This document shows positions 16,672 to 25,261 of a DNA stretch of 64,000 nt, one piece after another (the stretch's first letter is position 1; each line of letters starts with the position of its first letter). The stretch is from NCBI RefSeq assembly GCF_001423425.1, contig NZ_LMNX01000002.1, positions 310,001-374,000 of the forward strand, written 5' to 3'. Source of the stretch: Rhizobium sp. Leaf306. Its GTDB lineage: Bacteria > Pseudomonadota > Alphaproteobacteria > Rhizobiales > Rhizobiaceae. The notes beneath the pieces were generated by a model. The model worked only from the letters and a program-made list of their open reading frames with translations, was not told where the DNA came from and ran no database searches. The translations under genes were made by a program, and so were the position numbers.

Positions 16672-17958
16672 CTACTCGCAGATGCGGTAGCCACCATCCC
16701 TGTCGATGATGTCGAGATGAAGGTGATCCTCGTGCGCAGCATCGCTGCCGGGTGCGAGGACCGTGGTGAAATGCAGGCAGGCGCCGGCAGTGGCGGTCTT
16801 CTGGAATGCACCCTCCAGCGTATGATCGTCCTCGCGGCGCTTCATCACGACCTTCTCGCCGTTGTCGAGCTTGAAGGCGGCGACATCGAAGGCGTTACCG
16901 CGACCGTGCTCGGAGATCTTGCCGGTCGAGGCGCTGTTTCTCAGGCGGCACTGGTAGGTGGAGCCCGGGACAAGACCGGTAATCTTGCGGCCCGGCATGG
17001 CGATGTTGAGCGCGGGCTGGACCGTATCCTTCAACCAGTGGGCCATGGTCAGTGCCGTCTTGCAGCGCATGGTGGCGCCGCCGAGATCGACGCCGGGCAG
17101 AACCTGCGCCACCTCGATCGGCTGCTTGATGCCGCAGCCATTGCCGTCGTCGATCGGTTTGACGGATTCGAACTTGGCGCCGATGGCACCGAGGTCTGCA
17201 AGGCAGGCCTTGAGTTCTTCGGCGTCTTCCTCGACGAGAGGCGGAGGAGGCGGGGTCTCGGCCTGTTCCTGCTTGTCGTCAGCAGGCTTGTCGGCCGGAG
17301 TTTTGTCATCAGCGGCCTTGTCCTGCGGTGCCTTGTCGTCTGGCTTAGCGGCGTCAGGTTTGGCAGGATCAGCTTTGCCGTCGTTGCTCGCTGCAGCGGG
17401 CTTTTGTTCTGCGGGTTCTTCCGGCTTGGGAGTGGGGGTCGGGATGGTTTCTTCCGGAGCTTTAGCGGTCTGTTCGGGGCTCTGGGTCTGTTCGGGAGCC
17501 GGGACGGGTGGCTCTGCGGTGCGTTCTGCCGGCTTCTCCGCAGTGGTTTCGGGCGGCTTCTCGGCAGGTGCTTCGGCGGGCTTTGCGGCGACCTCAGGAG
17601 TAGCTGCGGCTGCGGCCGTTGCCGCGGTTGTCTCGGGCACGGGTTCAGCGCCCGGCTTTGCCATGGGAAGCGGAACGATTGCGAGGGCAGGTGCGGCCGG
17701 GATCGCGGCGCGGCTGAGGTTCTGGGAACCCTGTGACGGGCGGGTCGACTGGTTCTTGCCGGACGAGGATTTCCGCGACGACTGTTTGCGCGTGCGGCCG
17801 GCATCGCGCATGAACTGGTCGATAATATTGATTTCAATAATGTTCGTCACCGAGCCTTGCGGCGCCGGGCGGACAGGCAGAGGGGCAGCACCCAGTGTCA
17901 GCGGTGCGCTCATTGCCAGCGAAGTGCTTAAAGCGAGAAGGCATAGAGTATGCTTCAT
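16672..17958 (-). CDS. Extensin-like C-terminal domain protein with an M15-type peptidase signature
   Basis: A 428-residue secreted protein. The ATG at 17958 gives a signal peptide (MKHTLCLLALSTSLAMSAPLTLGAA). Residues about 90-240 are a low-complexity Pro/Ala/Glu/Lys/Thr linker with PAEKP-type repeats. The C-terminal domain (about 245-428) is the extensin_C family of alphaproteobacteria, with four or more cysteines. It contains SEHGRGNAFD (His351, Asp358), an exact match to the SxHxxGxAxD zinc motif of M15 D-Ala-D-Ala peptidases, and later HEDHLHLD (His412/His414). I infer a cell-wall hydrolase tethered or spaced by the linker. It is divergent from trpL-trpE(G), with about 130 bp between. 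Confidence 0.8.
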   Translation of the reverse strand: MKHTLCLLALSTSLAMSAPLTLGAAPLPVRPAPQGSVTNIIEINIIDQFMRDAGRTRKQSSRKSSSGKNQSTRPSQGSQNLSRAAIPAAPALAIVPLPMAKPGAEPVPETTAATAAAAATPEVAAKPAEAPAEKPPETTAEKPAERTAEPPVPAPEQTQSPEQTAKAPEETIPTPTPKPEEPAEQKPAAASNDGKADPAKPDAAKPDDKAPQDKAADDKTPADKPADDKQEQAETPPPPPLVEEDAEELKACLADLGAIGAKFESVKPIDDGNGCGIKQPIEVAQVLPGVDLGGATMRCKTALTMAHWLKDTVQPALNIAMPGRKITGLVPGSTYQCRLRNSASTGKISEHGRGNAFDVAAFKLDNGEKVVMKRREDDHTLEGAFQKTATAGACLHFTTVLAPGSDAAHEDHLHLDIIDRDGGYRICE

Positions 17959-18039
17959 CCTTCGGTCGTCCTTTCCCATGTTTCGGAGACGCAACGCGGA
18001 TGACCCTGTTTTGGTCGCATTGTGGCCAAATAAATCCAC

Positions 18040-18068
18040 TTGCGCGTTTGCCGGAGCCGCGCTAACAA
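18040..18068 (+). promoter_or_regulatory. Promoter of the trpL-trpE(G) unit
   Basis: -35 TTGCGC (18040-18045), 17-bp spacer, -10 TAACAA (18063-18068). The start point would fall near 18075, only about 14 nt before the trpL ATG, which matches the short 5' ends known for rhizobial trpL. Confidence 0.65.
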
Positions 18069-18088
18069 TTCGCTCCATGATGATTTCG

Positions 18089-18124
18089 ATGAGCAACAAC
18101 GGTAACTGGTGGTGGGCACGCTGA
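18089..18124 (+). CDS. trpL: trp operon leader peptide
   Basis: An 11-codon frame encoding MSNNGNWWWAR with three consecutive Trp codons, ending in TGA. It is the counterpart of the 14-residue TrpL of Sinorhizobium meliloti (also ending WWWAR). Translation of the Trp codons measures charged tRNA-Trp and sets the fold of the downstream RNA. In S. meliloti both the released leader RNA (rnTrpL) and the peptide act in trans on other messages, which may hold here. Confidence 0.92.
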   Translation: MSNNGNWWWAR

Positions 18125-18195
18125 CGCGGCCTTGACCAGTCATGTCCATCGACAAGACTATGAACAAGCCGCCCGATTACCGAGGCGGCTTTTTT
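18105..18195 (+). terminator. Transcription attenuator of trpE(G)
   Basis: Three mutually exclusive pairings can be drawn. Segment 1 ACTGGT (18105-18110, over the Trp codons) pairs with ACCAGT (18135-18140). GCGGC (18126-18130) can pair with GCCGC (18168-18172) as antiterminator. The terminator stem AAGCCGCC (18167-18173 region) pairs with GGCGGCTT (18184-18190) and runs into TTTTTT. Ribosome stalling at the Trp codons frees the antiterminator. Confidence 0.88.
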
Positions 18196-18247
18196 GTTGG
18201 CCGCTTCTCAAAACCCGGGCAGATCAACAGGGATTTTAGAGGCAGAC

Positions 18248-20437
18248 ATGGCGACGATCATTCACGACGACGGGTCCGAGACCTACGAAACCAGGGGGGG
18301 AGTAAGCGTCAGCCGAGCCCGCAGGCCGGCCGAATATGCAACCGCAATCTCGTCTTATGTCGACCGGCTGGACGAGCGCCGCGGCGCGGTGTTTTCCTCG
18401 AACTACGAATATCCGGGGCGCTATACCCGCTGGGATACGGCGATTGCCGATCCGCCACTCGGCATTACCTGCAACGGCCGGGCGATGTGGATCGAGGCCT
18501 ATAACGGTCGTGGCGAAGTGCTTCTGTCGTTTATCACCGACAAGCTTGCGACGATTTCCGACCTGACGCTCGGCGAGCGCACCGACCGCCGTCTGGATCT
18601 GACCGTCCACCAGCCGTCCCGCGTGTTTACCGAGGAAGAGCGCTCGAAGATGCCGACGGTGTTTACCGCGCTGAGAGCCGTCGTCGATCTCTTCCATTCG
18701 GATGCGGATTCGGCGATCGGTCTGTTCGGGGCTTTCGGCTACGATCTTGCGTTCCAGTTCGATGCGATCAAGCTTTCGATGCAGCGTCCGGAAGACCAGC
18801 GCGACATGGTTCTCTATCTCCCCGACGAAATTCTGGTCGTCGACCACCATGCGGCAAAGGCCTGGGTCGACCGCTACGACTTTGCCAAGGACGGCGTGAC
18901 GACGGAAGGCAAGGCGCAGGATATCGCGCCCGAGCCGTTCCTGCGCACCACGGTGACGCCGCCGAAGGGCGACCACAAGCCGGGGGAATATGCGAGCCTC
19001 GTTACCCGCGCCAAGGAAAGCTTTCGCCGCGGCGATCTGTTCGAAGTGGTTCCGGGCCAAAAATTCATGGAGCGCTGCGACAGCAATCCGTCGCAGATTT
19101 CCAACCGGCTGAAGGCGATCAACCCATCGCCCTATTCGTTTTTCATCAATCTAGGCAACCAGGAATACCTGATCGGCGCATCGCCGGAAATGTTCGTGCG
19201 GGTGTCTGGCCGTCGCATCGAGACCTGCCCGATTTCAGGCACGATCAAGCGTGGCGAGGATGCGATTTCCGACTCGGAACAGATCCTCAAGCTGCTCAAT
19301 TCCAAGAAGGACGAATCCGAGCTCACCATGTGCTCCGACGTCGATCGTAACGACAAGTCGCGCGTCTGCGAGCCGGGTTCGGTCAAGGTGATCGGCCGCC
19401 GTCAGATCGAGATGTATTCGCGTCTCATCCACACGGTCGACCATATCGAGGGACGGCTGCGTCCGGATATGGATGCGTTCGACGGCTTCCTGAGCCACGC
19501 CTGGGCGGTGACCGTGACCGGTGCGCCGAAACTGTGGGCGATGCGGTTTGTCGAGGCCAACGAAAAGAGCCCGCGCGCCTGGTATGGCGGCGCGATCGGC
19601 ATGGTCGGCTTCAACGGCGACATGAATACGGGGCTGACGCTGCGCACCATCCGCGTCAAGGACGGCATTGCCGAAGTGCGTGCCGGTGCGACGCTGCTCA
19701 ACGATTCGGATCCGCATGAGGAAGAGGCCGAGACCGAGCTGAAGGCATCGGCGATGATTTCGGCGATCCGCGATGCGCGCGCCGGCAACACGGCCAAGGC
19801 TTCGCGTGACGTCGCCAAGGTGGGCCAGGGGGTGAAGATCCTGCTGGTCGACCACGAAGACAGTTTCGTCCACACGCTTGCCAACTACTTCCGCCAGACG
19901 GGGGCGACGGTCTCGACCGTTCGCTCGCCGGTGCCGGAAGAGGTGTTTAACCGGATCGATCCGGATCTCGTCGTCCTGTCGCCGGGGCCGGGCAATCCGA
20001 AGGATTTCGACTGCAAGGCGACGATCAAGGCGGCGCGGGCAAAGGACCTGCCGATCTTCGGCGTGTGTCTTGGCCTGCAGGCGCTGGCCGAAGCCTATGG
20101 CGGCGAGTTGCGGCAGCTGGCGCTGCCGATGCACGGTAAGCCGTCGCGCATCCGGGTTCTGGAGCCGGGCATCGTGTTTTCGGGGCTGGCGAAGGATGTG
20201 ACGGTCGGGCGCTATCACTCGATCTTTGCCGATCCATCGACGCTGCCCTCCGATTTCATCATCACCGCCGAAAGCGAGGATGGCACGATCATGGGGATCG
20301 AACACGCCAGCGAGCCGATCGCCGCGGTGCAGTTCCACCCGGAATCGATCATGACGCTGGGCGGCGATGCCGGCATGCGGATGATCGAGAACGTGGTGGC
20401 AAACCTTTCGAGAAAGCGCGCAACGAAGGCGGCCTGA
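18248..20437 (+). CDS. trpE(G): Fused anthranilate synthase, components I and II
   Basis: A 729-residue fusion, the same length as I recall for S. meliloti TrpE(G). The N-terminal chorismate-using TrpE part (about 1-510) has [50 protein letters not shown] (in two parts) and [14 protein letters not shown]. The C-terminal glutamine amidotransferase (about 530-729) has the nucleophile [15 protein letters not shown] and the FHPESIM His-Glu pair. It makes anthranilate from chorismate and glutamine as the first step of tryptophan synthesis. The ATG at 18248 follows AGAGG. Controlled by the trpL attenuator. Its stop overlaps the next gene (TGATG). Confidence 0.97.
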   Translation: MATIIHDDGSETYETRGGVSVSRARRPAEYATAISSYVDRLDERRGAVFSSNYEYPGRYTRWDTAIADPPLGITCNGRAMWIEAYNGRGEVLLSFITDKLATISDLTLGERTDRRLDLTVHQPSRVFTEEERSKMPTVFTALRAVVDLFHSDADSAIGLFGAFGYDLAFQFDAIKLSMQRPEDQRDMVLYLPDEILVVDHHAAKAWVDRYDFAKDGVTTEGKAQDIAPEPFLRTTVTPPKGDHKPGEYASLVTRAKESFRRGDLFEVVPGQKFMERCDSNPSQISNRLKAINPSPYSFFINLGNQEYLIGASPEMFVRVSGRRIETCPISGTIKRGEDAISDSEQILKLLNSKKDESELTMCSDVDRNDKSRVCEPGSVKVIGRRQIEMYSRLIHTVDHIEGRLRPDMDAFDGFLSHAWAVTVTGAPKLWAMRFVEANEKSPRAWYGGAIGMVGFNGDMNTGLTLRTIRVKDGIAEVRAGATLLNDSDPHEEEAETELKASAMISAIRDARAGNTAKASRDVAKVGQGVKILLVDHEDSFVHTLANYFRQTGATVSTVRSPVPEEVFNRIDPDLVVLSPGPGNPKDFDCKATIKAARAKDLPIFGVCLGLQALAEAYGGELRQLALPMHGKPSRIRVLEPGIVFSGLAKDVTVGRYHSIFADPSTLPSDFIITAESEDGTIMGIEHASEPIAAVQFHPESIMTLGGDAGMRMIENVVANLSRKRATKAA

Positions 20438-20961
20438 TGGACGATGCCGACACGGTGGGTGGCGCTGACGGCGTCACCATCGAACAGCTCACGGACGAGC
20501 ATATCGAGGGCTTTCACAAGGCGCTCGATATCGTCTGCCGGGAGCGGCGCTACATGGTGTTTCTGCGTGCCCCGCCGATCGACGAGATGCGGGATTTCGT
20601 GCGCGAGAGCGTGGCTGCTGGCAATCCGCACATCGTCGCGGTCGCTGACGGTGAGGTCGTCGGCTGGTGCGATATCCGAAGGCTGGAGCGCGATGTGCAT
20701 GCTCATCGCGGCCTGCTCGGCATGGGCATCATTCCCGGGTTTCGCGATAGAGGCCTAGGCCGTCGGCTGATCGTTAACGCGGTCGAGGCCGCCAACCGGT
20801 CCGGCATTCACCGCGTCGAACTCGACGTGCATGCGGACAATCACCGGGCGATCGCGCTTTACCGGAAGGTGGGATTTCAGGTGGAGGGCGTGGCGCGCGA
20901 TGCGTTGAAGATCGACGGATGCTACCTGGACAGCGTGCGGATGGCGCTAATCTTTACCTGA
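20437..20961 (+). CDS. GNAT-family N-acetyltransferase
   Basis: A 174-residue acetyl-CoA transferase. Motif A is visible as LLGMGIIPGFRDRGLGRRLIVNAVEAA (Q/RxxGxG/A as RDRGLG) followed by ELDVHADNHRAIALYRKVGFQVEG (motif B). The substrate is not predictable; the arrangement resembles ribosomal-protein or small-molecule acetylases. Its ATG overlaps the trpE(G) stop, so it is translated from the attenuator-controlled message and should rise when Trp is short. Such coupling is also seen in other rhizobia, but no Trp-related role is established. Confidence 0.85.
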   Translation: MDDADTVGGADGVTIEQLTDEHIEGFHKALDIVCRERRYMVFLRAPPIDEMRDFVRESVAAGNPHIVAVADGEVVGWCDIRRLERDVHAHRGLLGMGIIPGFRDRGLGRRLIVNAVEAANRSGIHRVELDVHADNHRAIALYRKVGFQVEGVARDALKIDGCYLDSVRMALIFT

Positions 20962-21104
20962 CGCCTGGTCTCTGACGCCCGATGCCCGCCTGCGACGATG
21001 CCCCGTTGTTGATAACGTCTGACGACGAGCATACCCGGCGACTGGACGCGCAAGACCGGCTTTGACAAACCGCGAGGCTTGCGCCATACAGCCGGCCATT
21101 ATTC

Positions 21105-21150
21105 GAAACCGCCGCTGCGAGACGCTCTCGCCGCGGCGGTTTCGTCGTTT
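21105..21150 (+). terminator. Terminator of the trpE(G)-GNAT unit
   Basis: GAAACCGCCGC (21105-21115) pairs perfectly with GCGGCGGTTTC (21133-21143), followed by GTCGTTTT. It lies between the GNAT gene and the CDF transporter. Confidence 0.75.
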
Positions 21151-21197
21151 TGGGCATAGCTTCCTGCAAATCGCTTGCAGATGCAGGAGGACGATTA

Positions 21198-22154
21198 GTG
21201 AAGACGGGTATGGGCGATATGGACAGAGTGGCAAAGGACGACAAAAAGGTCGAGAGACTGGCGATGTGGGGCATCCCGATCTCGATCGGCGTGCTGTTCC
21301 TCAAACTTGCTGCGTGGTGGGTAACCGGCTCGGTGGCGCTGCTGTCGGACGGTCTGGAATCACTGGTCAACGTGGCGGCGGCATTCATTGCCTATTTCGT
21401 CATCCGCTATGCTCAGCGGCCGGCAGACGATGACCACCACTTCGGCCATCACAAGGCGGAATACATATCCGCCGTGGCGGAAGGCGCGTTGATCGTGCTG
21501 GCGGCGATCCTGATCATTCAGGAAGCCTGGGGCGCTCTGGGCGCCCCGAGCATGCCGGAAACGCCATGGCTCGGGCTTGCCATCAACGCTACGGCAGGCG
21601 GAATTAACGCGGTCTGGGCGACCGTGCTGATCAGGGTCGGACGGTCGCACCGGTCTCCGGCGCTTCTGGCAGACGGCCAGCACATCATGTCGGATGTGGT
21701 GACGTCGGCCGGCGTATTCGTCGGTCTGGTGCTCGCGGTTCTGACGGGTTACCTGATCCTTGATCCGCTGCTTGCGATCTTCGTCGCCTTCAACATTCTC
21801 TGGCAGGGTTACAAGGTCATCACCCACTCGCTGGGCGGGCTGATGGACAAGGCGCTGCAGCCGGAGGAGGAGGCGGCGGTGCGTGCGGCGATCACCGCCC
21901 ATTGCGACGGGGTTCTCGATGTGCACGATCTGAAGACGCGACGGGCGGGATCGGCTGCGTTTATCGATTTCCACCTGGTGGTGCCATCGCGAATGTCGGT
22001 CGGCGAAGCTCACGAAATCTGCGACCGCTTGGAAGATGCGATCAAGGAGGCTATTCCCGGTGCCACCCTGGCCATCCATGTGGAGCCGGAAAGCGAACAC
22101 GCGCATGGCAAGCGTGTCGCCATTGAAAGCCATGCGAATCTGAAGGGAATATGA
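21198..22154 (+). CDS. Cation diffusion facilitator (CDF) family metal exporter
   Basis: About 318 residues, starting at a GTG (21198) placed 7 nt after AGGAGG; an ATG at 21210 is possible. Six transmembrane helices lie in the first 210 residues ([56 protein letters not shown] among them). The family motifs [18 protein letters not shown] and [13 protein letters not shown] are present; the last carries the His/Asp metal pair of helix V. The cytoplasmic tail (about 215-300) is the usual metal-sensing ferredoxin-like domain, and a His-containing end follows. Likely zinc, iron or manganese efflux. It is separated from queF by one base, so they form one unit. Confidence 0.9.
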   Translation: MKTGMGDMDRVAKDDKKVERLAMWGIPISIGVLFLKLAAWWVTGSVALLSDGLESLVNVAAAFIAYFVIRYAQRPADDDHHFGHHKAEYISAVAEGALIVLAAILIIQEAWGALGAPSMPETPWLGLAINATAGGINAVWATVLIRVGRSHRSPALLADGQHIMSDVVTSAGVFVGLVLAVLTGYLILDPLLAIFVAFNILWQGYKVITHSLGGLMDKALQPEEEAAVRAAITAHCDGVLDVHDLKTRRAGSAAFIDFHLVVPSRMSVGEAHEICDRLEDAIKEAIPGATLAIHVEPESEHAHGKRVAIESHANLKGI

Positions 22155-22155
22155 A

Positions 22156-22620
22156 ATGACGATGACGGATGTCAGCGGACTGTCGCAGCTCGGCAATCAG
22201 GTCGAGGCCCCAACGAGCCCCGAGACGGCGGTTCTGGAAAAGGTGCCGAACGGCAACCAGGGCACGGATTACGTGGTGCGCTTTACCGCACCCGAATTCA
22301 CCTCACTTTGCCCGATGACCGGCCAGCCGGATTTTGCCCATATCGTGATCGACTATATTCCCGACGGGTTTCTGGTCGAATCAAAGTCGCTGAAGCTGTT
22401 CCTGCATGCGTTCCGCAACCACGGCGCCTTTCACGAGGACTGCTCGGTCTATATCGGTAAGCGGATCGTTGACCTGCTCAATCCGAAATGGTTGCGGATC
22501 GGCGCTTATTGGTATCCGCGCGGCGGCATTCCGATCGACGTGTTCTGGCAGACCGGCGAAGCGCCGAAGGGCGTGTGGTTGCCGGATCAGGGCGTGGCGA
22601 CCTATCGGGGACGTGGGTAA
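22156..22620 (+). CDS. queF: NADPH-dependent preQ0 reductase
   Basis: A 154-residue single-domain QueF (tunnelling fold). It reduces 7-cyano-7-deazaguanine to preQ1 in queuosine synthesis for tRNA. The catalytic Cys52 ([12 protein letters not shown]) and Asp59 keep the spacing of Cys55/Asp62 in the Bacillus enzyme; the QueF motif is ESKSLKL (75-81) and the substrate Glu is in FHEDC (Glu94). It follows the CDF gene by one base. No other que gene is in the window. Confidence 0.95.
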   Translation: MTMTDVSGLSQLGNQVEAPTSPETAVLEKVPNGNQGTDYVVRFTAPEFTSLCPMTGQPDFAHIVIDYIPDGFLVESKSLKLFLHAFRNHGAFHEDCSVYIGKRIVDLLNPKWLRIGAYWYPRGGIPIDVFWQTGEAPKGVWLPDQGVATYRGRG

Positions 22621-22629
22621 GATTTATTG

Positions 22630-22661
22630 GCAATTAGCCCGGCACGCACCGGGCTGATTGC
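22630..22661. terminator. Hairpin between convergent queF and DUF2076 genes
   Basis: GCAATTAGCCCGG (22630-22642) pairs with CCGGGCTGATTGC (22649-22661) with one wobble. No strong U-tract on either side; it may serve both convergent genes. Confidence 0.5.
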
Positions 22662-22697
22662 GACACTCAACCCGTTCGGGGAGAGGGCCATTCCGCC

Positions 22698-23558
22698 TCA
22701 GACATTCATGTTGTCGTCGCCGCCGAAATCGCCGCCGCCGAAGTCGGACTGATCGTCGTTGCCGAAATCGGCCTGTTGCCAGCCGCCGTCATTGCCACCG
22801 GGATCGGGTGTTACGTCGTTGCCGTTATCTGCGTCCGTATTGGATGCCTCACGGATTGCGTCGTCGCCGATATAGGTGTTGTTGATGACGGTTTCCTCGG
22901 TCGGGCCGCCTGTGAACGGATTGGCTTCGGCTGCGGGATTGCCCAAGCCGAGGCCTGACATGTGGTTGCCGAACAGGCCCGAAAGCGAATTGGCAAGCAG
23001 CATGCCGCCCGCCACGCCGGCGGCCGTGCCAAGTGCGCCGCGCAAAAAACCGCCGCCAGCAGATGGTGCCTGACCCTGCTGATAGCCTTGTGCCCCCTGC
23101 ATCTGTGATGACCAGGGACCTGACGGGGCCGATGGGCGATAGCCGTCGTCGTTGCCGCGGTATGGCTGAGGCTGCTGATATCCCGGTCGCGCACCCCAGG
23201 GGCCGGATGGCTGCTGGCCGGCCTGTTGGGACGGCATTTGCGGTGCCGGAGGGCGAGGCGCCTGACCGGAGCCGAAGATCGAGCTCAGAAAACCGCCGCC
23301 TTGTTCGTCGCGCCTGGTGTCGCTTTCGCCGGCCTGAAGCTGCTTGACCTGTTCTTCGAGTTCGCGGATGCGGGCGGAGGCAGCCTCAAGGCCCTTTTCC
23401 TGAACGATCACCGCCTGGGCGAGGTAATAGGCGGCATACGGCTGCTGGCGGGTCGCGTCATCGATCAATGTCTCCGCGTCACGGTCGCGCGGGGTGGTCG
23501 AGGCTGTTTTCACGCGATCGAACAATGCGGTCAGAAGCTGGCGTTCTTCCGGTGACAT
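22698..23558 (-). CDS. DUF2076 domain-containing protein
   Basis: A 286-residue protein. Residues 1-80 form the DUF2076 core: MSPEERQLLTALFDRVK, AETLIDDATRQQPYAAYYLAQAV and a coiled coil (AASARIRELEEQVKQLQAG). The middle is Gly/Pro/Gln-rich and disordered, with repeats such as GYQQ and PSGPW. A short hydrophobic Gly/Ala stretch (LRGALGTAAGVAGGMLLANSL) and an acidic, Asp/Gly/Asn-rich end (GGGDFGGDDNMNV) close it. The role is unknown; members are described as periplasmic or membrane-associated ligand-binding sensors. The ATG follows AAGGAG. Length and layout are typical of rhizobial members. Confidence 0.85.
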   Translation of the reverse strand: MSPEERQLLTALFDRVKTASTTPRDRDAETLIDDATRQQPYAAYYLAQAVIVQEKGLEAASARIRELEEQVKQLQAGESDTRRDEQGGGFLSSIFGSGQAPRPPAPQMPSQQAGQQPSGPWGARPGYQQPQPYRGNDDGYRPSAPSGPWSSQMQGAQGYQQGQAPSAGGGFLRGALGTAAGVAGGMLLANSLSGLFGNHMSGLGLGNPAAEANPFTGGPTEETVINNTYIGDDAIREASNTDADNGNDVTPDPGGNDGGWQQADFGNDDQSDFGGGDFGGDDNMNV

Positions 23559-23668
23559 GGTCTCACTCCTTGTGGACGTCCCAAGCGGCCGTCATCTGAC
23601 AAGGAGTTAGTCGGCATTTTCGGGATTTCAAACCCGCTGCCGGGTTAAATCTTGTTCATGTAGAACAT

Positions 23669-23699
23669 GCGCCGCCTGACACTATGATTCAGGCGGCGC
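23669..23699 (-). terminator. Terminator of the HupE-like gene
   Basis: GCGCCGCCTGA (23669-23679) pairs perfectly with TCAGGCGGCGC (23689-23699). It lies 20 bp past the end of the gene at 23719-24315, read leftward; a second small dyad (GTTCATGTAGAAC) follows instead of a U-tract. Confidence 0.6.
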
Positions 23700-23718
23700 A
23701 GCCTATCTTGTTGTAATA

Positions 23719-24315
23719 TCAGCCGAATGCGAGCGTCAGGCCGAGCACTGCGGTTGCTGCGCCGAGGATGCGGGTTACAGCTGGCGCAAAGCGCGCGATA
23801 CCGAGGCCGAGCGCGATGCCGGCTGCGTGAAGAAGAGCTGTCGCGATGACAAAGCCGAGGCCGAACTGAAGCGCACCGGCGCTGCCGAGTTCGCCGCCAT
23901 GGGCATGGCCGTGGAACAGCGCAAAAACGCCGACGATTGCAGCGCAGGCGGCTGTCGGAAGCTTGACGGCGGTAGCGACCAGAAGACCGAGTGCGATGAC
24001 CGAGGCGAGGATCGCCGGTTCAACGAAAGGCAGATCGAGACCGGAGACCGCGAGCACGAAGCCGAGCGCCATGGTGCCGACGAATGCGGCAGGCACGGAC
24101 CAGATGGCCTTGCCGCCGATCTGTGCTGCCCAGAGGCCGACGGCGAGCATGGCAAGCACGTGGTCGAGGCCGAAGATCGGATGCGAAATGCCGGCCATGA
24201 ACGAGCCATGTGCTTCAGGATCGAGATGGGCAAAGGCGGGAGCGGCAGCAACGACGACTGCGCCCGTTGCGAGCGAAATATGCTTCAGGGCGGTTTGGAA
24301 AGGTCTGGTCAACAT
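23719..24315 (-). CDS. HupE/UreJ-family membrane protein (nickel/cobalt or copper-type permease)
   Basis: A 198-residue protein. The ATG at 24315 follows GGGGATC and starts a signal-like N-terminus (LTRPFQTALKHISLATGAVVVAAAPAFA) before HLDPEAHGSFMAG. The family signature SHPIFGLDHVLAMLAVGLWA is followed by five more hydrophobic helices and a second histidine motif FHGHAHGGE. HupE/UreJ proteins are secondary metal (mainly nickel) permeases tied to hydrogenase or urease, but here neither is nearby. The frame is open far upstream to 25488, but that extension is antisense to clpP and not coding. Divergent from clpP, 186 bp apart. Confidence 0.85.
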   Translation of the reverse strand: MLTRPFQTALKHISLATGAVVVAAAPAFAHLDPEAHGSFMAGISHPIFGLDHVLAMLAVGLWAAQIGGKAIWSVPAAFVGTMALGFVLAVSGLDLPFVEPAILASVIALGLLVATAVKLPTAACAAIVGVFALFHGHAHGGELGSAGALQFGLGFVIATALLHAAGIALGLGIARFAPAVTRILGAATAVLGLTLAFG

Positions 24316-24501
24316 TTTGATCCCCGATGAAATACATGATGCGTGAAGCGTAAAACGATAGGCAAGAGCAGTCACCGCGTCCATTGCCAATTGTAACGAT
24401 CCGGCGATGCGGACTACGTCATTCACCTTAGTCGTTGGAAGCTTGCCATGTTCAGGCCGGGGTGCATTGTTTTGTGACCGCGAACACATTATGTCCCGTA
24501 T

Positions 24502-25119
24502 ATGAATTTCATGCAGGAGACTTTGACCGTGCTGAACGACGAAGACGACACAGAAGACAAGACGAAGGAACTGCCGCTCGGTAAGGAAACGGAGGCGAAT
24601 CTTTTCAAGTCGCGTTCGATCTTCATCTACGGAGCGATCACCCAGGAACTGGCGCAGAAGGTCAACACGCAGCTCGTGGCACTTGCCGCAGCCAGCGACG
24701 AAGACATCCGCATCTACGTGAATTCCCCGGGCGGCCATGTCGAGTCGGGCGATTCGATTCATGATATGGTCAAGTTCATCAAGCCGAAGGTCTGGATGAT
24801 CGGCACGGGCTGGGTCGCTTCTGCAGGCGCCCTGATCTATGTGTCGGTTCCGAAGGAACGCCGCATCGCGCTGCCGAACACCCGCTTCCTGCTTCATCAA
24901 CCATCCGGCGGTACGCGCGGCATGGTCTCCGACATCGAGATCCAGGCCCGTGAAATCATCAAGATGAACGAACGCCTGAACAAGATCATGGCAGAAGCAA
25001 CCGGCCAGCCGATCGAAAAGATCGCAGCCGATACGGACCGCGACTACTGGCTGTCGGCACAGGAAGCCGTGGCCTATGGTCTCGCATCCAAGATCGTGAC
25101 GTCGCAGAGCGAAATCTGA
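24502..25119 (+). CDS. clpP: ATP-dependent Clp protease proteolytic subunit (divergent paralogue)
   Basis: A 205-residue ClpP-family serine protease. The triad is complete: Ser107 in GWVASAGAL, His132 in FLLHQPSGG, and Asp177 in AADTDRD. The oxyanion stretch [17 protein letters not shown] is normal. The sequence differs from housekeeping ClpP: the Ser loop reads VASAGA instead of AASMGA, and the N-terminus is acidic ([18 protein letters not shown]) instead of the usual axial-loop segment. Rhizobia have several clpP genes; this resembles the second class rather than the one beside clpX. No clpX/clpA is adjacent. It ends in a strong terminator. Confidence 0.9.
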   Translation: MNFMQETLTVLNDEDDTEDKTKELPLGKETEANLFKSRSIFIYGAITQELAQKVNTQLVALAAASDEDIRIYVNSPGGHVESGDSIHDMVKFIKPKVWMIGTGWVASAGALIYVSVPKERRIALPNTRFLLHQPSGGTRGMVSDIEIQAREIIKMNERLNKIMAEATGQPIEKIAADTDRDYWLSAQEAVAYGLASKIVTSQSEI

Positions 25120-25141
25120 TCCAGACGCCGTTCTGACAAAT

Positions 25142-25182
25142 AAAAATCCCTCGTCGGCTTCAGGCCGGCGGGGGATTTTTGC
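25142..25182 (+). terminator. Terminator of clpP
   Basis: AAAAATCCC (from 25142) pairs with GGGGATTTTT (25171-25180), with an inner GGC/GCC stem. The symmetrical A and T tracts make it work in either direction, so it may also end the convergent gene at 25262. Confidence 0.85.
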
Positions 25183-25261
25183 GTTTGAGGGCAATTGTTT
25201 CAGGCGCGGGTAGGGGCCGACAGGTCCGGATGACCGGAACCCTTTCGACCACCGCGCGATA

